NCBI GenBank assembly: GCA_918026815.1
Contig: CAKJVC010000092.1
Coordinates: 1,054,001-1,118,000, forward strand
Length of the DNA: 64,000 nucleotides
Direction: 5' to 3'
From: Chalara sp. BL73
Lineage: Eukaryota > Ascomycota > Leotiomycetes > Helotiales
The position numbers and the translations under genes were made by a program. A model generated the notes under the pieces. The model saw only the letters and a list, made by a program, of their open reading frames with translations. It searched no databases and was not told where the DNA came from. Below, piece by piece: positions 34,791-45,349 of the stretch. Position 1 is the stretch's first letter; each line of letters begins with the position of its first letter.

Positions 34791-37070
34791 TCACACTATC
34801 GTTACCGTCCTCACTTCCCACTCTTCTAACCAATCATCAAGATTATTTAAAGAGTTTATGAATACCACACCAACACGCTGATACGAACTTTCGTTTCCAC
34901 CATCCCCTGATTCTAGAACCAGGAAGTATGGCACACGTGGATCATTCGCTCCTGCAACCCAGTCTGCGATATGTAGGAGACTCAGTTTTCTGCCATTGTC
35001 ATGTCGTTCGAGATAACGGTCTTCTTTACCGCAATCAAAATATCTGAACATAACTCCTATGCTGTCGTCAAAATCTAGGACAGTATAGCCATGATAGTAT
35101 TCGTTCTCGAAACGCGGCCACTGGTCCGTGGATTTCCATCGTCCCTTTATCGTCAAGCTCGCAGATGATATCGCGCCATAGTGTTCGCCCTTGACTAGGG
35201 TATTTTCTGTAGTTGCAGGCAAAATGTTGACTTGGAGTATTTCCGCGCGGTGTTTCCCTTCCATGCGTAGAAGATATGCTAGTCCAGCACCGTGTCTAAC
35301 TTGTCCCACGACGGATGCCCAGCTCCAGCTCGGAGCTCGATATGGCTTGATTACGACCGCATACTCCGGCTCATCTACGATCCATAGCAATCCTCGGTGA
35401 AGATCGCCTTGCCACAGGCCGGCGACATACTGATCGTGGAGGCGGGCGCGGAATTCCGTAGCCAGGCCAACAAGGGCCGGAAAGGCGTCCGAAGAAAATG
35501 TCATTTTGCGATTTGAATAATCTGCGATAATCGAGTACCATTGGAGGTAAGAGATGTCTTGAGATTGAATTTTGTCGTCGACGGCAAGGAATCTTTTGCT
35601 GGTGGACCAACTCCACGGCTGTTCTGTTTTGGTGGGTGGAATGGGAGTAATATCTCCTTCGGCAAGTGAACAGCTTCGACATTCCCATAGCATCTGCTGC
35701 TCGCAGAAATGTATTGTTCTTGGTGCGAGGAGCGATTCTTGTAGGACCCATGCGCGTGAACATAATTTACTGTTTGGTGATGTAAGATTCGTTTCCCTGT
35801 TCAACTATTAGCTTCATCACAGCCTTCATGTATCTCAGGTGCGTGAGAATGATTGAGAAATTGGAAAAGCAAACGACGGAATGAAGAACTACTTAACCAT
35901 ACCAGCTGTCAGTGCCGACCCTTACAAACATAGTTGCTTCGATACCATGAATTTTACTACTAATTGGCAACTCGACCGGGGCAATTGAATTAACCCTTGG
36001 TCTGAGTACCCCCTGGTGGCTGTCTGGAGAACTTTCCGCAGCTATCGTAATGTACGAATGCTTGTATATCCCAGCCATTGTCGCAGCCTCTTTCTCCCAA
36101 TCAGATTTCGAATCCTGGATGATGCAAAGTGAGTCAATCCACAGATATCGCAGTCCGAGCCCGCGAGTGATCCTAACACTGTCCTGGAACGTTTTGGGGA
36201 GAATATTCATGGGAATACTCTTCATCCGATCACCGATGTTGGCTGATTCTGTAGTGAGTGGTTTGGCCGTCACGAGAGAGGAAGAAACTGGAGCCTCTGG
36301 CTGAACATTCTGTAGCTTCTCAGCGAAGGGGGCGTCAGGGCCCATATCGATTTGTGCGAATTTTGCCCCTCCCCAGCAATGGCTTAGTGCAGCGTAATCT
36401 CGGCGGTCCTTTATTCCAATACTGCTTGAGAGGATCAACTTCGGATCTTCCAAACTATTACTAGCACCGATATCAATCAGCCTCGTAGGCAAAAATATTG
36501 GCTGGCCTTCCGAAGATACAGCGGAAGGACCAGCCCAGCAATATGCATGAGACCCTGAGTCCCTGCACTCATCGATCCAATTTTTTGCGACATCAAAGGA
36601 GGCCTCTGAATCTGGATCTGACGATATCGGCCTGCCGCTGATAAGACTAAGACCCGGCTTCGCGATCACAGAGTCTGTAAAGGGGTTGGATCATAGTCTC
36701 ACACGCTTTACTCACGGGAGCAGACAAACCTACCTCGAGATACATAAGCTTCCAAACGAGCGATCAACTGGCCCTGACACGATACCCAAAACTTACATGC
36801 GCCCCTGAAGCCGTCATTAGCGTGGCCTTTCAGGTGCATCTTGAGATCGATGGGGGACTTCTGGATCCGGCGTAGTATCATGGGCTGCGTGATTAGTTGA
36901 GGGGCACAGTTGTCTATCATCGCACAGAATTCACAGCCCGCTGCCGCGGCGGCCTGGAGCTCTTTAAAGCTCCCATGATGCCTTGTTCCGCTAAGGATAC
37001 CTTCCTTGAGCCTGGCTTCTGGCGGGATCAGCTCGTCGATATTGATACTTGTGCATACGGAGCACAGCAT
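34791..37070 (-). CDS. HET (heterokaryon incompatibility) domain protein (3 exons, 699 aa)
   Basis: Exons run 37070-36734, 36674-35926 and 35804-34791; the second intron starts GTAAGG at the Phe of EATMF. The N-terminal 110 residues have a CSVCTSINIDEL start with Cys pairs, common in HET proteins. The HET domain (about 195-375) shows all three conserved blocks: DYAALSHCWGG, GLRYLWIDSLCIIQDSKSDWEKEA with MAGIYKHSYITIAAE, and CSRAWVLQESLLAPRTIHF with MLWECRS. The C-terminal half carries the usual APSWSWASV segment. HET proteins trigger cell death after fusion of unlike hyphae or sense non-self; no NACHT/WD40 or other partner domain is attached. It lies in a gene-poor, fossil-rich tract, typical for this fast-evolving family. 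Confidence 0.92.
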
Positions 37071-38528
37071 GCTGGATTATCTATGTATCGAGATGGTTCT
37101 GTGAAAATAAGGTTTCAAGCTTGGAGAAGTGGGGAGAGCAAGCGAGTGCCTCCTTTCTATGGCATGTCTTGGCATTAATCTGAAGTACCATGTCTTGGAA
37201 CGGATGAGATATAGATATGGTATTACGAGTGGGATTTTTTGCATGAGGGCTCAAAACCATTAATGTGCTGAATGAACATAAAAATTTTGAGAGAAAGAGC
37301 ATCCTGTGCCATTGTTCTTATTTTAATATTCCATTCTCCTAAGGCCGAAGTCAAACCCCATGCATTACTCTCTGTGAAGAACGAGATCAGAGGAAAGACC
37401 GCGGATCATCGTCGTTCTCAGATGCTTCCCTTAGCCTTACTGGCTATTTCTCAAAGCCGCTAGACCGGATGTTGGAGCATTGATATCGAAGGCTCGGAAT
37501 CCACGCCGTCAGCCCAGACCATAGGTAGCAAAGCGGCCGCCTCCATTAACAGAGTTGTCGCTCCACGCATCTCTCATACGAAATGACATAAGGTGGCCTT
37601 TGAACATGAAGCCATCTACATCACCTCTATCTCCCGAATATAACAGAATTATGCCTCCTCCTACCTGTCAGTTGCGAAAGCGGTGCCTGTCAAAACCTCC
37701 TGGGACTGAGGTATATGAGCGGCCGTCGTCGTGGAATGGATGCCAGTCGCTGTGCTTAGGCCCGGTGTATCGCTCCCTCGTGCTGAGCCAGCTATGTGAT
37801 GCAGTCCGACCGCGCGCTCGTGAGGCCGCTGGGACCCATCCGTCAGTGTCTACCCAGTTGATAATTGCTCGGCAGATATGTTAGTATACCAATCGATTAT
37901 TGTGCTGTTTGACTGATTTTCGATGTCCGTTATAGAAACTTTGCCGTTTGGGAAGTGCCGTAGCTGCAACCTTTGGTTTTATTCTGCAGTCCATGATGTT
38001 GATGATTCCAGTCGGCGCAAATTCTGGGCCGAGTCTAAACATTCAAAATTGGAGCTGTGAATCGATAAGGGATGGTTGACCTCCCAAGAATTCCTGATAA
38101 TTATCTGGTAATTCGGAGTGATCGGCTCATCGAGGCTCGTGGTGGTCATGAACTGCCACATTTCGGTTATGACTTGGAGGCCAGTAGCGTCCTTGTTTGT
38201 GAGGAAGTCTGCGTTAGCAGGGAAAGGATGTAGAGGCTAAATAATCGAATCACGATAGTGGCCTTTTGGTGCAACAACTCAGATAACTGGTACAACACGC
38301 TTCGAAAATCTTTCATCAATGTCGATGGAAGTTGCTCTGATGATCTCGTGCTTTGGAAATCATGAGATAGTAGATAAATCGATCTAATCTCCTATGGCTT
38401 TCCACAGGTATGAGCTGGCTGATACCTGTATAGTTGCTTCGCGAACGAACCAAGCCATGCTGATGTTTAAAAGGTTTAAAAACTTGCAAACATTGAACAG
38501 GACCTTCCTCATGTGGATCTAAGGCTGT
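37071..38528. other. gene-poor region with coding-like debris on the minus strand
   Basis: HET promoter on the left. On the minus strand several open pieces in succession look protein-like: MAWFVREATIQ followed by a possible intron (about 38458), a 70-codon piece ending at 37979 (TNKDATGLQVITEMWQF), a piece reading NWVDTDGWVPAASRARG (about 37860-37665) and one reading GDRGDVDGFMFKGHL (about 37660-37520). They lie in different frames and contain stops. No family recognised; see findings. Confidence 0.35.
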
Positions 38529-39102
38529 TCACTTGTTCTCTGCTAAGAGAGATATCAAGTCATCATCCGTGTCTTCAAACGCCTCAGCAAAAGGATTGTA
38601 ATCGAGGTTGACCTTAGCAAGTTTAACAACCACGTCTCGAACGGTAATGCTGATCCTATAGCCTGCTATTCCAAGCAAGACTATAATCACGAGTAGCAGG
38701 TTGATTATGGCTAGAGTACATAGTGGAAGAACATGCCACAGCTGGACTCTCCTTAGTGGACATTGGCCGTTCGAGGCATCTACACCGTCTCGTTTGCGCT
38801 GCATCATTCCGATGAGCATGAAACGGAGCGGACATCGTGGCTCTGGATGCGCTGTATCAGTGGTAGAGTCTGATTTTGTGGACGACGAAATTGATGCGGT
38901 ATCTGAGTCCTTTTTCTTCTTTCCTTTCTTGCTTTGAGATGAGATTGAGTGTCGTTTGGCCTGTTTAGAATCAGTATCAGCTCGGAAATTGCTTCAGCAC
39001 CTCTGGGTTTGCGATACTTTGAGGCTCATTCTTACTCACCCGACTATTCGCAGAGTTCTTCTCTTTCTGAGATGAAGGCATATCAGAACCTGTAGCTGAC
39101 AT
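38529..39102 (-). CDS. small lysine-rich single-pass membrane protein, unknown (2 exons, 164 aa)
   Basis: Exons are 39102-39040 and 38960-38529, joined in frame by a GTGAGT...CAG intron. The first 60 residues are Ser/Lys/Thr-rich (SKKGKKKKDSDTASISSSTK) and likely disordered. A short Cys/Met segment (PEPRCPLRFMLIGMMQRK) precedes one strong transmembrane helix at about residues 96-122 (LPLCTLAIINLLLVIIVLLG). The C-terminus is acidic (FAEAFEDTDDDLISLLAENK). The positive-inside rule suggests a cytosolic N-terminus. No signal peptide and no known family. The consistent splice and long open second exon support a real gene, but it may be lineage-specific. Confidence 0.55.
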
Positions 39103-40402
39103 TTGATATCAAGAATATTAACAATGAAGTGCACTGGAGATTGGATTTGTCCTTCGAGTTCCTGTAATAAGTAAAAGAGTATCACAGGGCCTGTTGGTGC
39201 TTCTGTTTTCTTACGAGGCGCATCATCGTCCTTGGTATATCCGAATCGCAACTTAAGACGTTACGATAAGCCTCATGATCGGAGCTTGCGCCATACCACA
39301 ATAGGATTATCATGTGTGAGAACTATGTCTCACATCAAAGCATAAAACTATGTTGATGGTGTGCAGCGAATTACGAGTTCCCGAGGTGGCGACGACTGAA
39401 TAACACGCCAACCACTGAAAAGAGAAACGTGTGAGGATCAGGTCTCTCAAAAAAATTCACATAGATTGAAAATCGATGGCATCATGAGGATATACTTTCG
39501 TTTGAGGATGGGATGAACGGGTAACATAGTGCTTGTCGATCCCCGCATCATTGAGATAGTGCGCTGTTCCGCCTCAAACAGAATACAGATCCATGATAAT
39601 ATCCAAGACTGCAAACAACATAGAGTCTACTTGGTCTGGAAATCCTTGATCAGCAGCAAACTTGAGGGCCCCTTCACGTAAACTTGGACAGTGCTTTCAC
39701 CGGCACCAGACAAGCGACACAGAGCAGGTCCTTCGTCAAACTGGACAGCCTTCGAAGTGACTACTACACTATGTCCCATTCTTAAAGGGCCGATACCGCA
39801 AGCAGAACATGTGTAGACATCTTATCTCCTTAATTCTATGACATATCTTGAGTCCGCGAAAAGGGTGTAGTGGCAGTGGTCACTTGACGGTGGCAGCTGA
39901 CGCTTGTAGCATGCATCTCTCTAGAGCATACATCTTTGTTTCAGTCTTCGGAGGTAAGCACCGCCCGGCTAGAGAGACAACTTTCTTGATGGATGACGTC
40001 TTCTTTTAAACTGTACCAAAAATAGCAGAAGAAGGAAGGGGATGAGGTTGGCGGCATTTAATACCTGAAATTCAAGGTATCAAGCCTTGAACCTCACCTC
40101 ACACATTCCACGTGCCAATACAATGCTCATAATCACATTAACAATGCCGCCTGGAAGGCTTCGGCCTTACCATGCAATATGCGGCGTTCAGGTGTACGTC
40201 TGAATCTTAAAAATGTAAGATTGTAAAATAAGACCTCACGGGGAATCATCTGTCCTATGTAACTTCTTGAGTCTGGCTTCCCCCATTCTCGAGTTTTGAG
40301 TGCAGGAGACCTATAAAGATCCCTTCATAACACTGAGGTCCCCTGTCTAAGTATATTATATCGTTGTCTCTTATTATTTCGCGATTTCCTTTCACGTTAA
40401 TC
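39103..40402. other. divergent intergenic 1.3 kb
   Basis: Lies between two divergent genes. No gene or RNA identified; short frames lack motifs. The last 150 bp should contain the promoter of the racemase-like gene. Confidence 0.45.
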
Positions 40403-41224
40403 ATGCCACCAAAACGTCTCCGCCTGGGAATCCTCACTCCATCCTCCAATACAGCTCTGGAGCCTCTCACCCAAGCTTTAGTCTCGACCATCAACGCCGC
40501 GATATCATCACATCACATAACGGTACACTTTTCCCGGTTTCCAGTAACTCAAATCTCGCTCTCAGCTGCTAGCCTGGCCCAATTCGACCTCAAGACTATC
40601 CTCGCAGCCGCAGAGCTGCTTGCACACGCAGAAGTAGATATTATAGGCTGGTCTGGGATATCTGCGGGCTGGTTGGGCTTTGAACATGATGTGCAGCTAT
40701 GCAAAGAAATTGAAAAGGCGACAGGCGTGAGAGCCACTACTAGTGTGCTGGCTCTGAACAAGGTATTGCGACTATGGGACGTCAAGAAATTGGGCTTGGT
40801 AACGCCATACACAGATGATATCCAGGAAGCTATCGTACAAAACTATAAGAGTATTGGCATTGAGATTGGGGAAAACATGGAACGGCATCTAAAGATTACC
40901 AGGAATGTAGATGTCGCAGATATCAGCGAAGAGATTCTGGATGGCTTGATAGCAGAAGTCTGTGATGCAGGAGTTGACGCCGTATCAACGTTCTGTACTA
41001 ATCTTGTTGCTGCGCAAAGGGTAGATACTTGGGAGGAGAAACATGGAATTCCCGTTTTCGATACTGTCACCACAGTCGTACTGGATATGCTACAGCTAAA
41101 TGGAGTTGAACTAAAGGACTTGAAAGGGTGGGGAATGATATTCAAGAAGCCCCTGGCTACGAATACATATCAAGAAGGTTGTAACAAACTATGGGCTGGC
41201 CTAAGAGAAGGACAGATCAGATAG
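40403..41224 (+). CDS. Asp/Glu racemase superfamily, arylmalonate decarboxylase/maleate isomerase-like (273 aa)
   Basis: Intronless. The N-terminal signature LGILTPSSNTALEP (residues 8-21) is that of the maleate cis-trans isomerase/arylmalonate decarboxylase branch of the Asp/Glu racemase superfamily. These enzymes normally use one or two cysteines placed on the two pseudo-symmetric halves. Here the second site is kept (STFCTNL, Cys198), whereas the first-half loop reads DIIGWSGISAGWLG with no Cys (residues 79-92). One-cysteine members include arylmalonate decarboxylase, so decarboxylation or an isomerisation differing from maleate isomerase is more likely; the substrate is unknown. Conserved GVRATTSVLALNKVL and LGLVTPYTDDIQ support the fold. 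No signal peptide; no metabolic neighbour points to a pathway. Confidence 0.85.
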   Translation: MPPKRLRLGILTPSSNTALEPLTQALVSTINAAISSHHITVHFSRFPVTQISLSAASLAQFDLKTILAAAELLAHAEVDIIGWSGISAGWLGFEHDVQLCKEIEKATGVRATTSVLALNKVLRLWDVKKLGLVTPYTDDIQEAIVQNYKSIGIEIGENMERHLKITRNVDVADISEEILDGLIAEVCDAGVDAVSTFCTNLVAAQRVDTWEEKHGIPVFDTVTTVVLDMLQLNGVELKDLKGWGMIFKKPLATNTYQEGCNKLWAGLREGQIR

Positions 41225-42388
41225 ATAGCACAATGGTGTCATCAAGGAGCTGTCAAGTGAAGCATCTCAGACATCACTATGCTACTACTGCTCGTTTGGG
41301 AACGCCTCAAATTTTCAATGTCTCAAACCATTTAATACATAAGAGAATTGGCGCAGATTTTCTGGGAGGTCTCCGTGATGCTCTGGCGTTCCATACTCTA
41401 TATCCACTCTCAGTCCTGGACCAATGATGTGGAAATTTCAGGGACCTGTTCTACCCGTTCCTCATTTCTGATTTTGTGGTGTTCTGGATATGCTATAATT
41501 AAACGCCAATCAGTCCACGCCGCAAAATGTACACAGGTTACGACCCGAATCTTTCACGGAGGGAAAGCAATCACAAAACGCCATGTACTTGAGAAACACA
41601 CCATCGGTACCTTGCCCCTTCCTGCAGGAAAGCGGCGTCAGCGAGGATGATGAATGCTCAGACATTGAGGTGCTGAGATATTTTACTTATTCCCAGCAGC
41701 AAATCTGCACGAATCCATCATCGGAACACCTCCAAACCGGTCCATCACACCCATCAGCACTTGAAAGAAAAAAAACGAATGACAAATCCCCCCTCCACGA
41801 AACGGATGCGCGCAAGTCATAAGAACAGACAGCCTGTGCGGCGTTTTTCGCTATTGAGTGTATATTTATAGCCAAGCCTGATGCACGAAAACAAGCATTT
41901 CGCGCACAGCACCTAGTGTAGATCAGGAGCTATTCTCATCTTATCACGTCTGATCAACGCGCGTCCCAAACCTGTCCCCTCTCCGATCAGCCTTTTCTAT
42001 TTTTTTTTTCACAAGATACGATCGAGATAGTTTGGTGGTTTCGCATGAAAGATCTTCGCGTCACTTTATCCTATAACTTCCAAAATCTTGGGCTCTAGGG
42101 AGCCAAGTCAGATCATGTCACATCATCGCACGTTTCGCGATTTCAGATACTTCCAAGGAACAACATGGGGCTAGCTTGGGTTTCTTGGGGGTATCAAATG
42201 GCCCGCTTCAATTTTCGTGAAGTTGTAATCATACAAAAAAGAAGTCTCTATTGGACTTGTCTATCTTAACCAAACAAAAATCTTTAAACCCCCATACATC
42301 TCCAATCTTGAAGTTCCCAGCTTAATGCCGAGGCTGTCCAGAGTGTACCCTGCACTTTTGCAAACATTGGTGACCCAGTCATTCATGC
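41225..42388. other. intergenic 1.2 kb, convergent 3' flanks
   Basis: Between two convergent genes. Contains an A run (41768-41775) and a T run (42000-42010). No convincing gene. Confidence 0.45.
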
Positions 42389-43556
42389 TTAATCGTCATC
42401 TTCTACATCATCATTAGTATCATCCTCGTCTGCGTCATCGCCAGATGCATCATCGGCTGCTGCGTTATTGTCTGCGGCTTGGGCAGCTTCCTTTGCCTTC
42501 TAAATGTTAGAATACATATAATTTCGGAAGTGGATAGTGGGAGTCTTTACAGCTTTCTTCGCAGCCTTATTCGCGGCAGCCGGGTCTGCAACTTCAGTCG
42601 AATTTGCGGCTGCGGCATCATCGAGAGCTACTGCATCAGCTGCAGCTTCTTCGGCAGCTTCTTCTTCAGCTGCTTCTTCTTTGGCTGCTTGTTTTGCCTG
42701 TTCAAAGTCAACATATGATTCGTTCTCCTCATTAAGTCTACGTACTGCCTTCTTTGCGGCTTTCGAGTCGGCGATGGCTGTGCCATTTCCGGCTGCTGCA
42801 TCCAGTTGGGCTGCTGCCGCTGCCTTTGCCTATCAAATGATTAGCACTTTCTTTCCTCAAATGCTGGGTATTAGTAGCGTACTGCCTTCTTTGCCGCTTT
42901 GGCTTCCGCCGTGGCGGTGGCATTGCCTCCATTGCCTCCGTGGTGCTTCTTCTTTCGTGCCTCAAGAACATTCGACCGGAGACCAATGTCGCTCAGGTCC
43001 AGCCCGGTAAGCCCTTCGACAATATCAGCCAGCTCTGTCGCAGCTTTAGAGGCAGCTTGTTGCTCATTTTCTTCGGCGTTTGCAGTTGAATTTCCGGCTG
43101 CGCTTTAGAAGGATTAGCATATCTGCCAAAAGTCTCTTTTGAGTCATGTTGGGAAAATTCAAGAGAAATTTGCCAGCAGATCACCCAGCTTAGAGTATAT
43201 TCCCCCGTGACATACCCATCATTTTGAGCGTTCTTGCCCTTCTTCCCTTTCTTCCCGGACTTTGCTGCTCCAGTTGACAAGGCGGCATCAGGCTGTGTTG
43301 AATTGGCAGAGGCTGCGAGGTATAAGTCATTGGAAAACGCAATTACATGAACTGACGTACCTCCGTCATCGCCATCGTCACCTTGCTTGCTCTTCCCCTT
43401 CCTTCCTCTCTTTGGCTCTCGGGAGTATAGTAATCCACTGCCCACATATGGATATGGAGCTCTGGCTTCAACACCGTTATCATTTGGAACAGCTCTAGCT
43501 GAGACGGCACCAGCGGAAATGGCAAGGAATGTCAGAATGGATCCGAAGTTCTTCAT
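42389..43556 (-). CDS. secreted Ala/Lys-rich modular repeat protein (6 exons, 284 aa)
   Basis: Exons: 43556-43361, 43312-43216, 43102-42883, 42829-42746, 42697-42551 and 42499-42389; all GT-AG, total 855 nt in frame. Signal peptide MKNFGSILTFLAISAGAVSA (1-20). A short propeptide-like part (RAPYPYVGSGLLYSREPKR) ends with a Lys-Arg Kex2-type site at residues 49-50. Then follow Ala/Lys/Glu-rich modules, each with an N-glycosylation sequon (ANST, GNST, GNAT, GNGT, ANST) and several ending KAAKKA exactly at an exon border. Introns 3, 4 and 5 are all phase 0. One non-repetitive block (TELADIVEGLTGLDLSDIG) sits in exon 3. The C-terminus is Asp-rich (DEDDTNDDVEDDD). No cysteines, no catalytic motif. 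Probably a cell-wall or extracellular structural/matrix protein, or a Kex2-processed precursor; function unknown. Confidence 0.8.
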
Positions 43557-45349
43557 GGCGAATAATGTGTAGTAAAAAAATGACGTGAAACTTGTAGAAG
43601 TACAGGAACAAGAAAATTTAAAAATAGAGCTCAGCTACTTATGTTAATAAGGGTACACAAGGCGATAATGATTGGGACATACCTCTGTAAGGAAGAGAAT
43701 AATAAATGGCCTGCACCTGAAATGAAGAGCTTGGAGGGGGAAGGAAATGGACGAAGTACGAAGTTTATAAGGAATGGCATGACTACTCCAGACGATCAGG
43801 TTCAGCGATCACTGAACAGAGTGAAACAATTGTCCCACTGTTTATGACTTTGCCGAATGGCGACGGCATAGGATATTAAGAAAACAAGCTCACCAAGTGG
43901 TCCAGTGCTCGTCTGATCAGCATCTTAATTAAAAGAACGTGTTTTTCTTTCGAAGTGTAACCAACCATAGGAGACTAAACCAACAGGCCTCAGGTCTGGA
44001 TGCCATTCCTGTTCCCCCATGGATGGGTAATCCTCGAATACATGGGTTATATTGACAGCTCTCCCCACATATAAAGACAGTATGAGGAGAAGCGGGACCA
44101 ATCGAGACATTGTGGGAGATGTCCGAAGGAACAAGAATCAGACGCCGTTACAGAGTCAACGGGATATCTAAACAAATTTGGGAAAGAGTCTGAGTTGCCG
44201 AGCGTCGTTGGGTGACGTACAAATCTTGAGACTCGGCGAGCTGGGGGGTTGGTGGATCGCATGGGTCCTTGTTCGAAACTGCCGCATCAAGTCTGATCAA
44301 ACGTCTTGTCAAACAAAAAGAAGATGGCCATGTCTGACTGCAAAGCACATCAGAAAACAAAGTCAAACGAACGATAAATTACCGAAAGCTTGTGTCAAAA
44401 GCCCATGTCTCGGTTGCTTGATAGATTTTCATGTCAAGAGCTTGAAAGTCTTGGAAGGTATAGGAAAGCCAATCACACAACGGCAGGAACCACAGAGTAA
44501 CACAAATACTCTAAAAGTTTACATGATCGGGGTCTGTGTATAAGAACTAGTCGGCTTGGATGTCGTTCGAAAAGTTGGAAGCGATGTTTGAGCAGCAGTG
44601 ATTTGCGATCGGAACCACCTTGCTTGGAATTTAACATCAGATGCCAATATCTTGGAAATGGCCCGAGTTCAGTACCTTCTGAGAAACAATCCAAAGTCGT
44701 CGTTTGGCCGTATGGGTATGGCTGATAACACCCACAAGGGTAGCATCTTGAGTTGATCGCGATGTCAAGAGAAAAGGTAATGGTGGTGGCCCCAAGTTGC
44801 TTCTGAGCCCTCCTAGAGGTGGTATAACTTTTGGCCAATGGCATTCCAACAGCATACAAGAAGGTTCTCAGATTTTTCAACATGCCTGATCATATATCTT
44901 GAAGCCTCAGAGTTGTAGCTGGCCATTATTTTGCCTCTTATCTTGTCAAGCTCGTTCTGAAGCTTGTCACCCGCTGGAACTCGTCGTAGCTGCGATTCAG
45001 CGAGCGATATGCTCGCACTCTCGATTTGTTCCAAGTATATATATATTGTAAAGGAAATGGTTAAAGGATTGGTGTTCTGTGAAAGATAGGGTATCCTCCA
45101 ATCTTGGCCCCATTCTCGCCCACAAGGCATACAAACAACCACACTTTGAAGCTGTTCGGATCAAACTCGGGTAACCCTGAGCGGGGAGCTTGAGCTTTGA
45201 ATTATGAAGCCAATGATTGGCTCGGCAAAGCTTGCAATCAACCGATGGACATTTTCGGCTATCTGCGGAATGTAAATAACTGCGTAATCTGCTCTATCAC
45301 AAGCTTGACGGACTCAAAAATTAACCAGGCAATGCGGTGACAATCAACC
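43557..45349. other. gene-poor 1.8 kb
   Basis: Promoter of the secreted repeat protein at the left and of ETF:ubiquinone oxidoreductase at the right. Besides one possible small secreted ORF (43925-44110) the frames here overlap one another on the minus strand and show no motif. Confidence 0.4.
43925..44110 (-). CDS. possible small secreted peptide (61 aa)
   Basis: The ATG at 44110 opens a 61-codon frame starting MSRLVPLLLILSLYVGRAV, a good-looking signal peptide with a probable cut after Ala18. The mature part of about 43 residues has no cysteines, one sequon (NIT) and an aromatic/acidic composition (HVFEDYPSMGEQEW). It could be a genuine small secreted protein, the first exon of a longer gene, or chance. 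No homologue is known to me. Confidence 0.3.
   Translation of the reverse strand: MSRLVPLLLILSLYVGRAVNITHVFEDYPSMGEQEWHPDLRPVGLVSYGWLHFERKTRSFN

Noticed and set aside
44473..45142. Two overlapping minus-strand frames of 109-136 codons upstream of the ETF oxidoreductase
   Set aside because: Mutually exclusive frames without motifs; one is rich in Cys/Tyr/Pro in a random-looking way.
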